A stretch of DNA of 64,000 nt from CAZFER01 sp964517495 (GCA_964517495.1 CAZFER010000029.1:1-64000); one strand, 5' to 3'. Positions 18,589 to 27,244 are shown, counted from the first letter of the stretch. The notes: generated from the letters alone by a model not told the origin. Numbers and translations: made by a program.

Positions 18589-18864
18589 TTTTCCCTTGAT
18601 CATACTCTTTCTCCAGCTGAAATCGATCTATCACTCGATTGTCATGATTATAAGCTGCCAGGTTAGTTTATCGTCCTCCGAATTGATAACAATAAAGTGG
18701 TTATCATTGACGATCGTATCCCAAATATCCCAATCACCACCAACGATTGGTTCATCTCTGGGTTGTTTTGTGGAACCAGCTATGGTGGTGTAAATCACTC
18801 CATTACGGTCGCCTCGCTGGTATTCATATACGTAACCACTGATGACACAATCTGAATGGATTGA
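18572..18864 (-). pseudogene. Metallophosphoesterase (calcineurin-like) C-terminal fragment
   Basis: Read on the minus strand, 18864 down to 18631 gives HSDCVISGYVYEYQRG, NGVIYTTIAGSTKQP and NHFIVINSEDDKLTW, the end of a calcineurin-like phosphoesterase. A -1/+1 shift near 18655 restores AAYNHDNRVIDRFQLEKEYD to a stop at 18572. There is no start codon or N-terminal metal-site half. It overlaps the end of the GH43 remnant by 17 bp. Confidence 0.5.
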
Positions 18865-19073
18865 CCAACAAAATGGTGCGGAAAATTCTTACAAATAAAA
18901 GCGGATCTCAAATTTCCCGCTTGTTCAAACGCCTTCGCACACACGGAATCATCAAAAAGGTGGGAAGAACATACAAGTATTATCTCACCAAACTTGGACG
19001 AAAAGTGGTAATGACAGCATTAAAACTTCGGCGTATTGTCATAATTCCATCTTTAGCCGATTCGTTATGTTAG
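18861..19073 (+). pseudogene. Winged-helix C-terminal fragment
   Basis: A 70-codon frame (TTG start, no ribosome site) that reads ISRLFKRLRTHGIIKKVGRT and YYLTKLGRKVVMTALKLRRI, the recognition helix and wing of a MarR-like winged-helix domain, of the kind found at the C-terminus of several longer proteins. The N-terminal part is missing and the frame begins exactly where the phosphoesterase fragment on the other strand ends, so this is probably a leftover of a larger gene. Confidence 0.4.
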
Positions 19074-19112
19074 TCCAATGTAAGTTACATAAATTTCCTG
19101 ACCATTTTGAGC

Positions 19113-19301
19113 TCAATTTGAGTGATAAGAGACTAACTCATCTTCTTTTATTGATGACAACAAATGATTTTTTAAGGCTTCCATTCCAGATATTCCATAC
19201 GAACAAGAGTGGCCACTACCGATTAAAATAACAGGGAAGCCAGTAAAGCATTCTTTGCTTAGTTTGATCACATGGTTTAAAATCTCAGATTTGGTATTCA
19301 T
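19113..19301 (-). pseudogene. SIR2-like N-terminal fragment
   Basis: A 62-codon frame containing FPVILIGSGHSCSYGISGME and LKNHLLSSI. This looks like the NAD-binding entry strand and glycine loop of SIR2-like defence proteins (GxGxSxxxGxPxM pattern) and stops soon after. Ribosome site is not evident. If the match is right, about 90 percent of the protein is gone. The similarity is by eye and modest. Confidence 0.35.
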
Positions 19302-19398
19302 GTCTAGGTTGATGTCCCAAAGTTAGTTGAAAATCGCGGTTACCCAAATTAGTATAAGCGACATCTTTAAATAACCTTCCAAATAATTCGTAATCCAC

Positions 19399-19785
19399 TC
19401 ATCTTTTCTTCACTAAATCCCGTCCAATGGAACTGTCCATCAATTCACAGATTTCCCGTACAAGTTCTTCCCAGGATAGTTCATTGCGGTACCACAAAAT
19501 TATTTTGTCGGTGCGATATCCCATGAGCTTTGAAAATGATTGCCAGCGATAACCTCGATCTTTCAATTCTTGATTCCACTGTTCCCAAAAATATTTTGGA
19601 AGCCGGTTCCCGGCCCAGACAGCGCTTGAATCCCAATCGATGGTGTTTGCATTATCGGAAAAAGTGGTTTGCCTAAGATGTTGCATCCACTGTTTGATGG
19701 ATTCCGGTTCCGGAATGGATGAAAAAGCAATAAGCCCATTTCCTGTTTATGTATTTTGTACATAGTACATAGGGCTTCAAATAAT
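19399..19785 (-). pseudogene. Unknown gene, probably frameshifted
   Basis: The frame 19399-19686 encodes 95 residues (WDSSAVWAGNRLPKYFWEQW, LMGYRTDKIILWYRNELSWE) with no good start. Its coding sense continues upstream in frame as AFSSIPEPESIKQW and then, after a shift near 19735, as SEEITLELFEALCTMYKIHK. This suggests one gene of about 125 residues broken by a frameshift in its N-terminal third. The family is not recognised. Confidence 0.4.
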
Positions 19786-19923
19786 TCAAGAGTAATTTCT
19801 TCAGATTCTTCATTTTAATGTATAATGACCTCCTTTATTATACGCTTTTTTGGTTTTCTTTTTTCTGGTCTGTGCTATGATGTTTTGTTAACGGGAACAA
19901 GAAATAATCAGGAGAACACTCTC

Positions 19924-20163
19924 ATGGCTGAAAAAACCATCCTTATTGAAACTGATCATGCGAACTTTGATCCTGCCTTTTTGGAAAATCTCAACCACTT
20001 GGCTGAGAAATACGATGTCCGCATCAAGAGTAAGGTCGAATTCGACAGCGTGCAGATGATCCGGGACGATCGTGAATTTCTGGACCGCCGCGATGAAGAA
20101 CGCGCTGCCCGGGGCAAGGGATTGAGGAAAGACTGGTCACACTTGGACCGGATGAAAGGATAA
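19924..20163 (+). CDS. Antitoxin-like protein (partner of a broken PIN toxin)
   Basis: A 79-aa acidic protein. The frame is open from 19825, but AGGAG at 19910-19914 sets the ATG at 19924 (MAEKTILIETDHANFDPAF). Three bases after its stop a GTG opens a PIN-domain frame, which is the VapB-VapC gene order and spacing. The C-terminus (FLDRRDEERAARGKGLRKDW) is the sort of flexible tail that wraps a PIN toxin. The N-terminal part does not show a clear AbrB or RHH fold. Because the toxin is truncated, this antitoxin is now probably an orphan. Confidence 0.65.
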   Translation: MAEKTILIETDHANFDPAFLENLNHLAEKYDVRIKSKVEFDSVQMIRDDREFLDRRDEERAARGKGLRKDWSHLDRMKG

Positions 20164-20166
20164 ACA

Positions 20167-20295
20167 GTGGTTCTGACGGTTGATGCAAGTGTTGTTGCAA
20201 AATGGTTCTTCGATGAACCGCTAAAAGAAGAAGCCGATGCCCTGTTCAAACTCTCCCGGCCGTTCACCGCGCCGGATCTGTTGGTGTATGAATGA
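20167..20295 (+). pseudogene. Truncated VapC-like PIN toxin
   Basis: GTG-initiated frame of 42 codons: VVLTVDASVVAKWFFDEPLK, then FKLSRPFTAPDLLVYE, the first acidic site (VDASV) and second region of a PIN-domain ribonuclease, ending at TGA 20293-20295. A complete VapC has about 130 residues. The truncation point coincides with the ATG (20292) of the recombinase frame, sharing ATGA, so DNA rearrangement placed the recombinase directly onto the toxin gene. Confidence 0.75.
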
Positions 20296-21272
20296 GCCAT
20301 TGTATTACCATCTATCAGGACGAAACTATTTCTTCTTTTCCTACTGTCCCGTCCCTTCCTCAACTCGTTGAGAATGCCGGGCAACCGGCGGTCACCGCCT
20401 GAAAGGATTTTTTTGATGGCAAACTGGCCAACGCCAATACTCGAACCGCCTACAGTCGTGCCGTAAAACAGTTTTTAGCCTGGTGTGATCAAGAAGGGTT
20501 GGATATGGTCGGTATTCGCGCCGGTGATATCGGCCGTTATTTGCGGGATCATACCGGCAGTCTCTCTACGAAAAAACAGCATCTCTCAGCCCTGCGACGG
20601 TTCTTCAATCTTTTTGTAGAACGCCATATTGTTGTCATCAATCCGGCTGCGGTTGCGGAAACCGAACGCTATCAGGTGATAGAAGGAAAAACGCCGGAAA
20701 TCACCATCGAACTGGCCCGCAGGCTTTTGAGTTCGATTGAAACCGACACGGTTGTAGGATTACGCGACCGAACCATCACCGCCACATTGATTTATACAGC
20801 CGCCCGCGCCGGTGCGGAGGGCAAATTGAAAATCGAACATTTTTATCATACCGGCGATCAATATTGTTTGCGCTTCACGGAAAAAGGCGGAAAGTCAAGA
20901 GATATTCCCGTGCGACACAATCTGGAAGCCTATATCAAAGAGTATATACAGGAGGCCGGTTTGGAAGGCGCGGCCAGGAACGCTCCATTGTTGCGGACAG
21001 CTGTCCGCAAGGAAAAGCGGTTAACCGACAACGGCATGAGCGATTTTGATATCTACCGCATGGTGTCCCGGCGCATGAAAAAAGCTGGTTTACCGAGCCA
21101 ATTGACGCCGCATTCCTTCCGTGTAACAACCGCAACGGATTTACTGGATCAGGGTATTCCTTTGGAAGATGTACAGTATTTATTAGGCCATGCCGATCCA
21201 CGTACCACCCGCCTTTATGACCGGCGCGAAAAGCGCGTGACGCGAAATATTGTGGAGAGGATTTCGGTTTGA
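20292..21272 (+). pseudogene. Tyrosine recombinase (XerC/D-like) with in-frame TGA
   Basis: From ATG 20292 the frame reads MSHCITIYQDETISSFP, reaches a TGA at 20400-20402 (codon 37), then continues without interruption as KDFFDGKLANANTRTAYSRA to the stop at 21272. The SAM-like core-binding domain and the catalytic domain are complete after the stop: R in YTAARAGAEGKL, K in EKGGKSRDIPVR, H-R in TPHSFRVTTATDLL, H in LLGHADPRTTRLYDRR and the nucleophile Tyr in the same block. Homologues have Trp-like aromatic residues near the stop, so a TGG-to-TGA change is the simplest cause. Shorter translation from 20499 would lack part of the N-terminal domain. Other genes here stop at TGA, so recoding is unlikely. 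Confidence 0.75.
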
Positions 21273-21332
21273 AGAACAAGCACACCGTAACACTTGGGTG
21301 TAGATTATAAATTTGTGAAATGGTGGTAGAGA

Positions 21333-22133
21333 ATGATCGAGAACTTTCTATTACTACGTAATGTATGTCAATTTGGTAATTTTTCTGGAAATAAAGAACT
21401 AAAACTAGACCGCTTCAGTTTGATTTATGCTGAAAATGGGGGAGGTAAAACTACTCTTGCGGAAATCCTTGAATCCCTGAGTTCTGGGGATGCAAAACTT
21501 GTACAAGAACGGCACCGCTTAGGTTCTGACTACAAACCGCATATTGTAATAAACGCCAATGGTAATTCTCATATGTTCCGAAACGGTGATTGGAATGAGG
21601 TTTTACCATCAATTGCCGTTTTCGATGATGCTTTCGTTGCTAAAAATATTTATTTTGGGTTGGAAATTGATTCTGAACACCGCCAAGCACTTCATGAGTT
21701 AATTATTGGAGAAAAGGGCGTTCAACTTAACGAGATTGTAAAAAAACACATTGCAAAAATCGAAGAGCATAACAAGGAACTTAAAAGAAAAGAGAAAGCC
21801 ATTCCGGCAGACATTCGAGGTTCTATGTCTGTCGATGATTTTTGTGCCCTGAAATATAACCCTCGTGTTAAAGACGAAATCAAACAGGCTAAACAAAATT
21901 TAGCCGCCGCCAGATCAGCAGATAAGGTTCTAAAAGAAAAACATTTTCCTGTATTGGGACTTTCGTCTTTTGATGTAAAAACAATTGATGAACTACTTGG
22001 CCGGGGCTTACCAGAAATTGATCAGAATGCTGCTAAACACGTTCAAGAACATCTCGCTTCACTAGGAAAAGGAGGGGAGGCCTGGACGAGTGACGGTATG
22101 AAGCGCATCGAGAGAGCCTCTAAAAACCACTAG
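21333..22133 (+). pseudogene. AAA_13 (RloC/PrrC-like) ATPase, 3' truncated
   Basis: Frame of 266 codons. The N-terminal half of an AAA_13 ATPase is present: LLLRNVCQFGNFSGNKEL, Walker A YAENGGGKTTLAEIL, IAVFDDAFVAKNIYFGLE and a coiled-coil stretch (IAKIEEHNKELKRKEKAI). Full-length members have 700-800 residues, with a CPFC zinc-hook motif, Walker B and often a C-terminal anticodon-nuclease domain. Here the frame ends at MKRIERASKNH just where the zinc hook should start, and IS5-like sequence follows. Family members act in phage defence (RloC cleaves tRNA anticodon loops). The product is likely non-functional. Confidence 0.7.
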
Positions 22134-22302
22134 TGTCCGGTTGTTACTCCCTGAATTTAAAAGGCTTATGAAATGCAGTGTTCCAAAAAGTGTAAACTGC
22201 ACTTGAAAAAGCCCCAAAAATAAGAAGCAGTCTTCATGAATTATGCCTTTGATAATATATAAGTCTTTTGAATATTACCCTACAGGGTTGAGGAGAGTGA
22301 AA

Positions 22303-22774
22303 ATGAGATATCCCAGCGATTTAACCGATCGCGAATGGGAAATGATCAGGCATCACTTTGAATACAAGAATGGATATGGCAATCGGCGCATTCATCCCAT
22401 TCGTGAGATATTGAATGCCATTTTTTACATCATCAAAACCGGATGCCAATGGCGCCAATTGCCAAAAGATTTTCCAAATTGGAAAACGGTGTATTCGTAC
22501 TATTATCGACTCTGCAAGCGTGGTACATGGGAAAAGGTGTTAAATGAATTGAATCAAATTGATCGAGAAAAATCAAATCGTTCACCCTATCCATATTACC
22601 CGTAAAGCCAAAGAGGGATTCACCGTGTTGACCAAACGATGGATTGCTGAAAGAACATTTGCATGGATGGGTCATGATCGACGATTGTCTAAAGACTACG
22701 AAATTAATCCAAGGCATTCAAAAAATATGATACGCTTATCCATGATAAGGAAAACGCTACGACGAGTGGCGTGA
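22303..22774 (+). pseudogene. IS5-family transposase remnant
   Basis: The N-terminal DUF4096 part is intact behind AGGAGAG (MRYPSDLTDREWEMIRHHFE, HPIREILNAIFYIIKTGCQW, LPKDFPNWKTVYSYYYRL) until about 22555. The C-terminal end follows in another frame (FTVLTKRWIAERTFAWMGHD, RRLSKDYEINPRHSKNMIRL). The central DDE catalytic region of roughly 120 residues is deleted. I could not see clear terminal inverted repeats or a target duplication. The insertion probably truncated the AAA_13 gene upstream. Confidence 0.85.
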
Positions 22775-22813
22775 AATTCCATGAAGACTGGTTCTCAATT
22801 GTCCATTATTTGA

Positions 22814-22845
22814 AAAGGCTGCACAACCGTGCAGCCTTTCCTATT
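22814..22845 (+). terminator. Hairpin, possible terminator
   Basis: AAAGGCTGCAC paired with GTGCAGCCTTT around an AACC loop is a perfect 11-bp stem, followed by only a weak T-rich tail (CCTATT). It lies 40 bp after the IS5 remnant and may end that transcript or mark the element's right end. Confidence 0.55.
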
Positions 22846-23215
22846 GAAATATATCAAAATCACTTAGACGAATATGATTTCAGCATGTTTAGTATCATGG
22901 ACGATTCGAAAAAATGAGATGAAAAATAACATTTGATAAATATGATGCATATTAGTACTATTATTAATCTGTAGTCGCATTGATATTCCATATAAGTGTT
23001 AAAATCAATATTTTTAGGCCCTTGGATAGGGTTTTCATTAATCTGAAGAAGGAAATTGGGGGAATTCTATCCTTCTTTTCTTGTTTTGTGTATAATATCT
23101 TGGGATTAATAAAACAAAAACTCTTCAGGTATTACATTTAAGCGATTTTATATCCATTTCAATGTAAATTTATTTTGCATTTTAATTTTTTTTGTAATAA
23201 TTATTTAAATTTTGC
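22846..23215. other. Gene-free A+T-rich stretch
   Basis: No credible reading frame on either strand. The sequence is A+T-rich with several T- and A-runs. The only structure seen is at its right end, where a strong promoter begins at 23216. Confidence 0.6.
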
Positions 23216-23243
23216 TTGACAGGATTCTGGAATTGTGTATTAT
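23216..23243 (+). promoter_or_regulatory. Sigma70-type promoter
   Basis: TTGACA (23216-23221), 16-bp spacer, TATTAT (23238-23243) preceded by TG, which is near consensus. Transcription would start near 23250. No protein-coding gene follows on this strand. A terminator lies only about 15 bp beyond the start point. Confidence 0.65.
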
Positions 23244-23249
23244 TTGTTT

Positions 23250-23313
23250 GGGCTTCCAACCTCCAGGGCCGCTTGAGCTAGACCCTAAATAAATCTCAGC
23301 GGCCCTTTTTTTG
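23250..23313 (+). ncRNA. Candidate 63-nt small RNA
   Basis: A promoter and a strong intrinsic terminator enclose a stretch with no open frame. The predicted RNA starts near 23250 with GGGCTTCCAACCTCCA and ends at the T-run. Unpaired ACCTCC at 23259-23264 is complementary to Shine-Dalgarno sequences, a feature of C-rich regulatory RNAs. The remaining RNA is a 12-bp hairpin with a 17-nt loop. It could also be a by-product of a cryptic promoter. Confidence 0.45.
23265..23312 (+). terminator. Rho-independent terminator of the small unit
   Basis: AGGGCCGC (23265-23272) pairs with GCGGCCCT (23299-23306), extended by TGAG/CTCA across one bulged T, and is followed by seven T in all. It is an unusually strong terminator for a region without a gene. 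Confidence 0.8.
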
Positions 23314-23435
23314 TGTCTAAATTTCCCTTATGTATTTGATTATTAAGCATAAATAGCCCCAATTTGTTCATGGGGTGTATCGTTGAATAGCATGATGATG
23401 AAAACATCACACTATAAAAAGGGGGGTAGGATAAA

Positions 23436-24008
23436 TTACTTCCCTATAATTTTGAGAAAGTTGGCCAGGAGGCGTTTGCCTTCGATGGTAAGGATGGATT
23501 CCGGATGGAATTGGACACCATATATAGGTAAATCTTGATGTTTCAACCCCATAATTTCGCCCTGCTCTGTCCATCCTGTTTTTTCCAGAGTGGAGGGAAA
23601 GGTGTCTTTATCCACGAGGAGAGAATGATAGCGGGTTGCCACGAAGGGATTATCAAGCCCACTAAACACACCGCTATCGTTGTGATGAATTAATGATGTT
23701 TTGCCATGCATAATCCGGTCCGCTCGTCGAACCACCCCACCAAAATATTGCCCCAGGCACTGATGGCCCAAACACACACCAAGTATAGGAATATCCTGAT
23801 GAAAGCGGTCAATCGCCTCCAATGATATTCCCCCATCTTCCGGGGTTCCCGGACCGGGTGAAATGAGCAAACCGGACGGCTTTTTGGCGGCGATTTGATC
23901 CAAAGTGATTTGATCATTTCGATACACTTCCATCTCGGCGCCCAATTCGCCCAGATATTGATACAAATTGTAAGTAAATGAGTCGTAATTATCGATGACC
24001 AGAAGCAT
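23436..24008 (-). CDS. trpG: Anthranilate/aminodeoxychorismate synthase, glutamine amidotransferase subunit
   Basis: A 190-aa class I glutamine amidotransferase that supplies ammonia to TrpE. It shows LLVIDNYDSFTYNLYQYLGE at the start, the oxyanion loop LISPGPGTPEDGG, the nucleophile Cys in ILGVCLGHQCLGQYFGG and the His-Glu pair in VQFHPESILT. It lies 9 bp after trpE, the partner subunit, in one operon. As in many bacteria the same subunit may also serve folate synthesis as PabA. Confidence 0.93.
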   Translation of the reverse strand: MLLVIDNYDSFTYNLYQYLGELGAEMEVYRNDQITLDQIAAKKPSGLLISPGPGTPEDGGISLEAIDRFHQDIPILGVCLGHQCLGQYFGGVVRRADRIMHGKTSLIHHNDSGVFSGLDNPFVATRYHSLLVDKDTFPSTLEKTGWTEQGEIMGLKHQDLPIYGVQFHPESILTIEGKRLLANFLKIIGK

Positions 24009-24017
24009 GATTTCTCT

Positions 24018-25508
24018 TTATTCCTTAAAGCATTCCGCCATTTCAATGGCACGCAGCATGGCTCGGCTTTTATTCATCACTTCTTCATATTCAAAATCAC
24101 GGTTGGAATCAGCCACAATCCCTGCCGATGCTTGCACATAAGCGGTTTGATTCACCACCACAATGGTGCGCAAGGTGATACAAAAGTCTAAATCCCCATT
24201 TAATCCATACCACCCCACCGCTCCAGCATATGGGCCGCGTTTGGTTCGCTCCAATTCCTCAATAATCTCCATGGAGCGAATTTTAGGTGAACCGGTCACT
24301 GTCCCCGCTGGAAACGTGACACGCAACAAATCAAATCCGTCTTTTTCATCCAGTAGATCACCTTCAATATTCGAAACCAAATGCATAACATGAGAATAGC
24401 GTTCAACATACATCAAATCAGTCACATTAACGGTATGGAAAGAACACACACGCCCCACATCATTACGCCCTAAATCAACCAGCATAATATGTTCCGCTTG
24501 TTCTTTCGCATCGTTAATCAGTTCATTTTCTAAAAATTTATCTTCTTCAGCTGTTTTCCCCCGTTTTCGAGTACCCGCAATGGGGCGATAGATTACATGA
24601 TTATGCGTTTGTTTGACCAGAATCTCTGGCGAACCACCGACCAGACACAAATTTTCATAACGGAAGAAAAAGGTATACGGCGATGGATTAATGCGCCGTA
24701 GCGCACGATATAAATCCAATGGGCCGCTGGCCAACTCCACTTCACTGCGAATCCCCACTTGGATCTGATAGGTATCGCCCGATTTGATGTATTCCATACA
24801 CCGGTCAACCGCATCTTGAAAATCCTCTTTCTCCCAGTTTGTCTTCACTTCGGGTGGGGTTTCCATTCCAGCGCCAAAGGGGATTTGAGGAAGAGGCTCA
24901 CGCAGTTTTTGAACAATCGCATCAATGCGTTCTATGCCTTTTTGATAACTCTTTTCAAGGTCTTTATTGGCCAGATCAACGTTGTTTACCACGGTAATGG
25001 TGCGGTCAAAGTGATCAAAAATCACAACGGTATCAGCAAAATAAAAAACCGCCTCCGGAATTTGATAATCATCCCGATTTTCAAAATGAAGTGGTTCGAA
25101 AAATCGAGTCATCTCATAATTCATATAGCCCACAAATCCACCAAAAAAGGGAGGCAAGCCTTTAACCGGCGCAGGCTCAAAACGGCTTATAAATTCTTTT
25201 AATACATGCAAAGGATCCTTTCCATCATGCAGTGGATGCTCTTTAATCGTTGCCCCACTCTGTTGGATAAGAGTATTGCCCACACACGAAAAAATCTGGG
25301 AGGGTTGAGTTCCGATAAATGAATAACGCCCCAGTTTTTCCCCTTGTTCCACACTTTCCAACAAAAACGCATGGGGATTGTCACGCGCCAGTTTAATAAA
25401 TGCAGTCACTGGCGTTTCCAAATCAGCCATAATCACCCGGGAAACCGGGATGATATTACCCTTTTGCGCTCGCTCTTGGAATTCTTCAAACGTTGAAGGT
25501 TGATACAT
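24018..25508 (-). CDS. trpE: Anthranilate synthase component I
   Basis: A 496-aa chorismate-binding enzyme making anthranilate from chorismate, the first step of tryptophan synthesis. The N-terminal regulatory motif FLLESVEQGEKLGRYSFIG holds the LLES element that binds tryptophan for feedback inhibition. Catalytic-domain motifs are intact: YRPIAGTRKRGKT, LVDLGRNDVGRV, FPAGTVTGSPKIRSMEIIEE and ASAGIVADSNRDFEYEEVMN. AAGGGA precedes the ATG. Length matches the long TrpE type. No leader peptide with Trp codons or T-box was recognised in the 180 bp upstream. The rest of the trp genes are elsewhere. Confidence 0.95.
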   Translation of the reverse strand: MYQPSTFEEFQERAQKGNIIPVSRVIMADLETPVTAFIKLARDNPHAFLLESVEQGEKLGRYSFIGTQPSQIFSCVGNTLIQQSGATIKEHPLHDGKDPLHVLKEFISRFEPAPVKGLPPFFGGFVGYMNYEMTRFFEPLHFENRDDYQIPEAVFYFADTVVIFDHFDRTITVVNNVDLANKDLEKSYQKGIERIDAIVQKLREPLPQIPFGAGMETPPEVKTNWEKEDFQDAVDRCMEYIKSGDTYQIQVGIRSEVELASGPLDLYRALRRINPSPYTFFFRYENLCLVGGSPEILVKQTHNHVIYRPIAGTRKRGKTAEEDKFLENELINDAKEQAEHIMLVDLGRNDVGRVCSFHTVNVTDLMYVERYSHVMHLVSNIEGDLLDEKDGFDLLRVTFPAGTVTGSPKIRSMEIIEELERTKRGPYAGAVGWYGLNGDLDFCITLRTIVVVNQTAYVQASAGIVADSNRDFEYEEVMNKSRAMLRAIEMAECFKE

Positions 25509-26013
25509 GGTCCCTTAATCTAAATTGTGAATGGATTATGAAATTCAAGAAATAATAAACGAATTATTACTCCAAACAAAGCTTTACACCACTAATTAGG
25601 CGAACCTTTACGATTTCTCTAAATTAATGGGGCCAAATTCACTAAGTACATTCTCTTATAGAACCTCTACCATATTGAAATAAAACATTGCATTATACCG
25701 TTTCAAACCGTGGAAAAGCATCAAAATATTCCATAACTTTCCAAATATATTCGAATGATCGCAACACATCCATCAATTATTCATGGAAATATTTTATCGA
25801 GTATCAACGACCTAATTTATTAGAGTTAACAACCAAATATTTAGTTTTATCTAATTTAAGTTATGCGGTTTCAATTAAAAGATTTGGAAAATTACAGCGG
25901 TGTGGCAAAAAAACCACAAGGAAGAATGTTTTTTCTAAAAAATATCTTGACCTACGGCCATATATAATTAAGATCAATCTGTCAAGTTTATATTTATATT
26001 TTTTGATTAGGAG
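25509..26013. other. A+T-rich intergenic region
   Basis: About 500 bp between the divergent trpE and porin genes. A 114-codon frame (25688-26032) crosses it, but it lacks a ribosome site, runs into the porin start and is of low-complexity composition, so I regard it as non-coding. TATAAT (25963-25968) and TTGACC (25947-25952) occur, but are spaced only 10 bp apart. Confidence 0.55.
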
Positions 26014-26028
26014 AAAGGAGCAGTATCA

Positions 26029-27183
26029 ATGAAAAGAATGTTAACATGGGTTGGCCTTTCCGCCGTCGTTTTTTCAACGATGGTCTTGGGCGCACAAGCC
26101 GGCGCGCTTTCTGATGCGACATCAAGCGCACTTGGTGGAATCGAGGTAGGCGGGTATTTGGACACCTCCTGGACGTTCAATATTGATGAACCCCGGCCCG
26201 CCAATGGTGGTAACGTAGGACGTATTTTTGACGTGGATCATGATGACATTGTCGATGTCAACCTCCTACAACTCTATATCGACAACCTGCCCCAGGATGT
26301 GGGTAGCGTTGGTTTCCGTTTCGATGTAGGCATTGGCGAAGATGCCACGGCGATCGGTGGTGACTTTGACCAGGGTGGTGGAGGATTCCTGGCTGATGAT
26401 AGTGTTAACATTTATCAGGCATTCCTCTCTTACATTGCCCCAATGGGTAATGGCTTGACCATCGATGTTGGTCGTTTTGCCACATGGCATGGTTATGAAG
26501 TGATTGAAAGCCCGGGCAACGATAACTTCTCCCGTTCCCTCCTGTTTGGATACGCAGTTCCGTTCACCCATACTGGCCTTCGCTTAACCTATCCTATCAA
26601 CGATATGGTCGAAGTCAGCGGTGGCATTACCCAAGGGTGGGACACTGTTGAAGACAATAACGATGGCAAAACCTTCCATCTGGCCGTTCGCTACACCCCG
26701 ACCGAAGATATTTACATCCAGAATTCATTCGCATATGGTCCAGAACAAAGTGGCAATGACAGCGATTATCTTTTCTTGTATGACTTGGTCGCAACCTGGA
26801 ACCTCACCGAAGACTGGACCATCGGCGCCAACTTTGATTGGGCCAATAACGAAGATGCAATTGGTGGAACAGCTGACGCCGAATGGTGGGGCGTTGGTGC
26901 TTATGTCCGCTATGACGTCAACCCAGACCTTTACCTCGCCCTGCGTGGTGAATATTTCAGTGATGATGATGCCGTTCGCCTTCCCCAAGGCATTCCCGGT
27001 ACCACTGCTAACGAAGATATGTGGGAAATTACCTTCACAGCCGGATATCAAATCGCAGAAGACTTGCTGGGCCGCTTCGAATATCGTCATGATGAAGCTG
27101 ATGGCAACATCTTCTTTGATGGACCATCACAAAGTGAAGATACACAAGATACAATTGCTTTAGAATTGATTTACTCATTCTAA
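26029..27183 (+). CDS. Outer-membrane beta-barrel porin, BBP2-like
   Basis: A 384-aa outer-membrane porin. AAAGGAG lies 8 nt before the ATG. Signal peptide: VGLSAVVFSTMVLGAQAGA. The mature protein has alternating amphipathic beta strands (GGIEVGGYLDTSWTFNID, LTIDVGRFATWHGYEVIE, PFTHTGLRLTYPINDMVEVS, DWTIGANFDWANN) and ends with ALELIYSF, the terminal aromatic residue used for BAM insertion. The strand pattern matches the BBP2 (OmpL-like) family. Its regular codon use and flanking strong terminator suggest high expression. It probably forms a general diffusion or sugar channel. Confidence 0.88.
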   Translation: MKRMLTWVGLSAVVFSTMVLGAQAGALSDATSSALGGIEVGGYLDTSWTFNIDEPRPANGGNVGRIFDVDHDDIVDVNLLQLYIDNLPQDVGSVGFRFDVGIGEDATAIGGDFDQGGGGFLADDSVNIYQAFLSYIAPMGNGLTIDVGRFATWHGYEVIESPGNDNFSRSLLFGYAVPFTHTGLRLTYPINDMVEVSGGITQGWDTVEDNNDGKTFHLAVRYTPTEDIYIQNSFAYGPEQSGNDSDYLFLYDLVATWNLTEDWTIGANFDWANNEDAIGGTADAEWWGVGAYVRYDVNPDLYLALRGEYFSDDDAVRLPQGIPGTTANEDMWEITFTAGYQIAEDLLGRFEYRHDEADGNIFFDGPSQSEDTQDTIALELIYSF

Positions 27184-27214
27184 TTAAATTCACTTGGTTC
27201 GGGATTTTAAATAG

Positions 27215-27244
27215 CCGGGTGGCCAAATGGCCACCCGGTTTTTC
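27215..27244 (+). terminator. Rho-independent terminator
   Basis: CCGGGTGGCC / GGCCACCCGG with an AAAT loop, followed by TTTTTC. It ends the porin transcript 31 bp after the stop. Confidence 0.92.

Noticed and set aside
20400..20402. TGA in the recombinase as evidence of a recoded genetic code
   Set aside because: Other solid genes in the window end at TGA (for example the adaptor at 62608-62610 and the gene ending 10439), so TGA is a normal stop here.
25509..25690. trp attenuator, T-box or leader peptide before trpE
   Set aside because: No Trp-codon leader, T-box core or terminator/antiterminator pair could be recognised.
25688..26032. 114-codon plus-strand frame before the porin
   Set aside because: No ribosome site, low-complexity A+T-rich composition, overlaps the strongly supported porin start; probably chance.
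26621..27163. 180-codon plus-strand frame in another phase
   Set aside because: Shadow inside the porin; the porin frame has the signal peptide, strand pattern and terminal aromatic residue.
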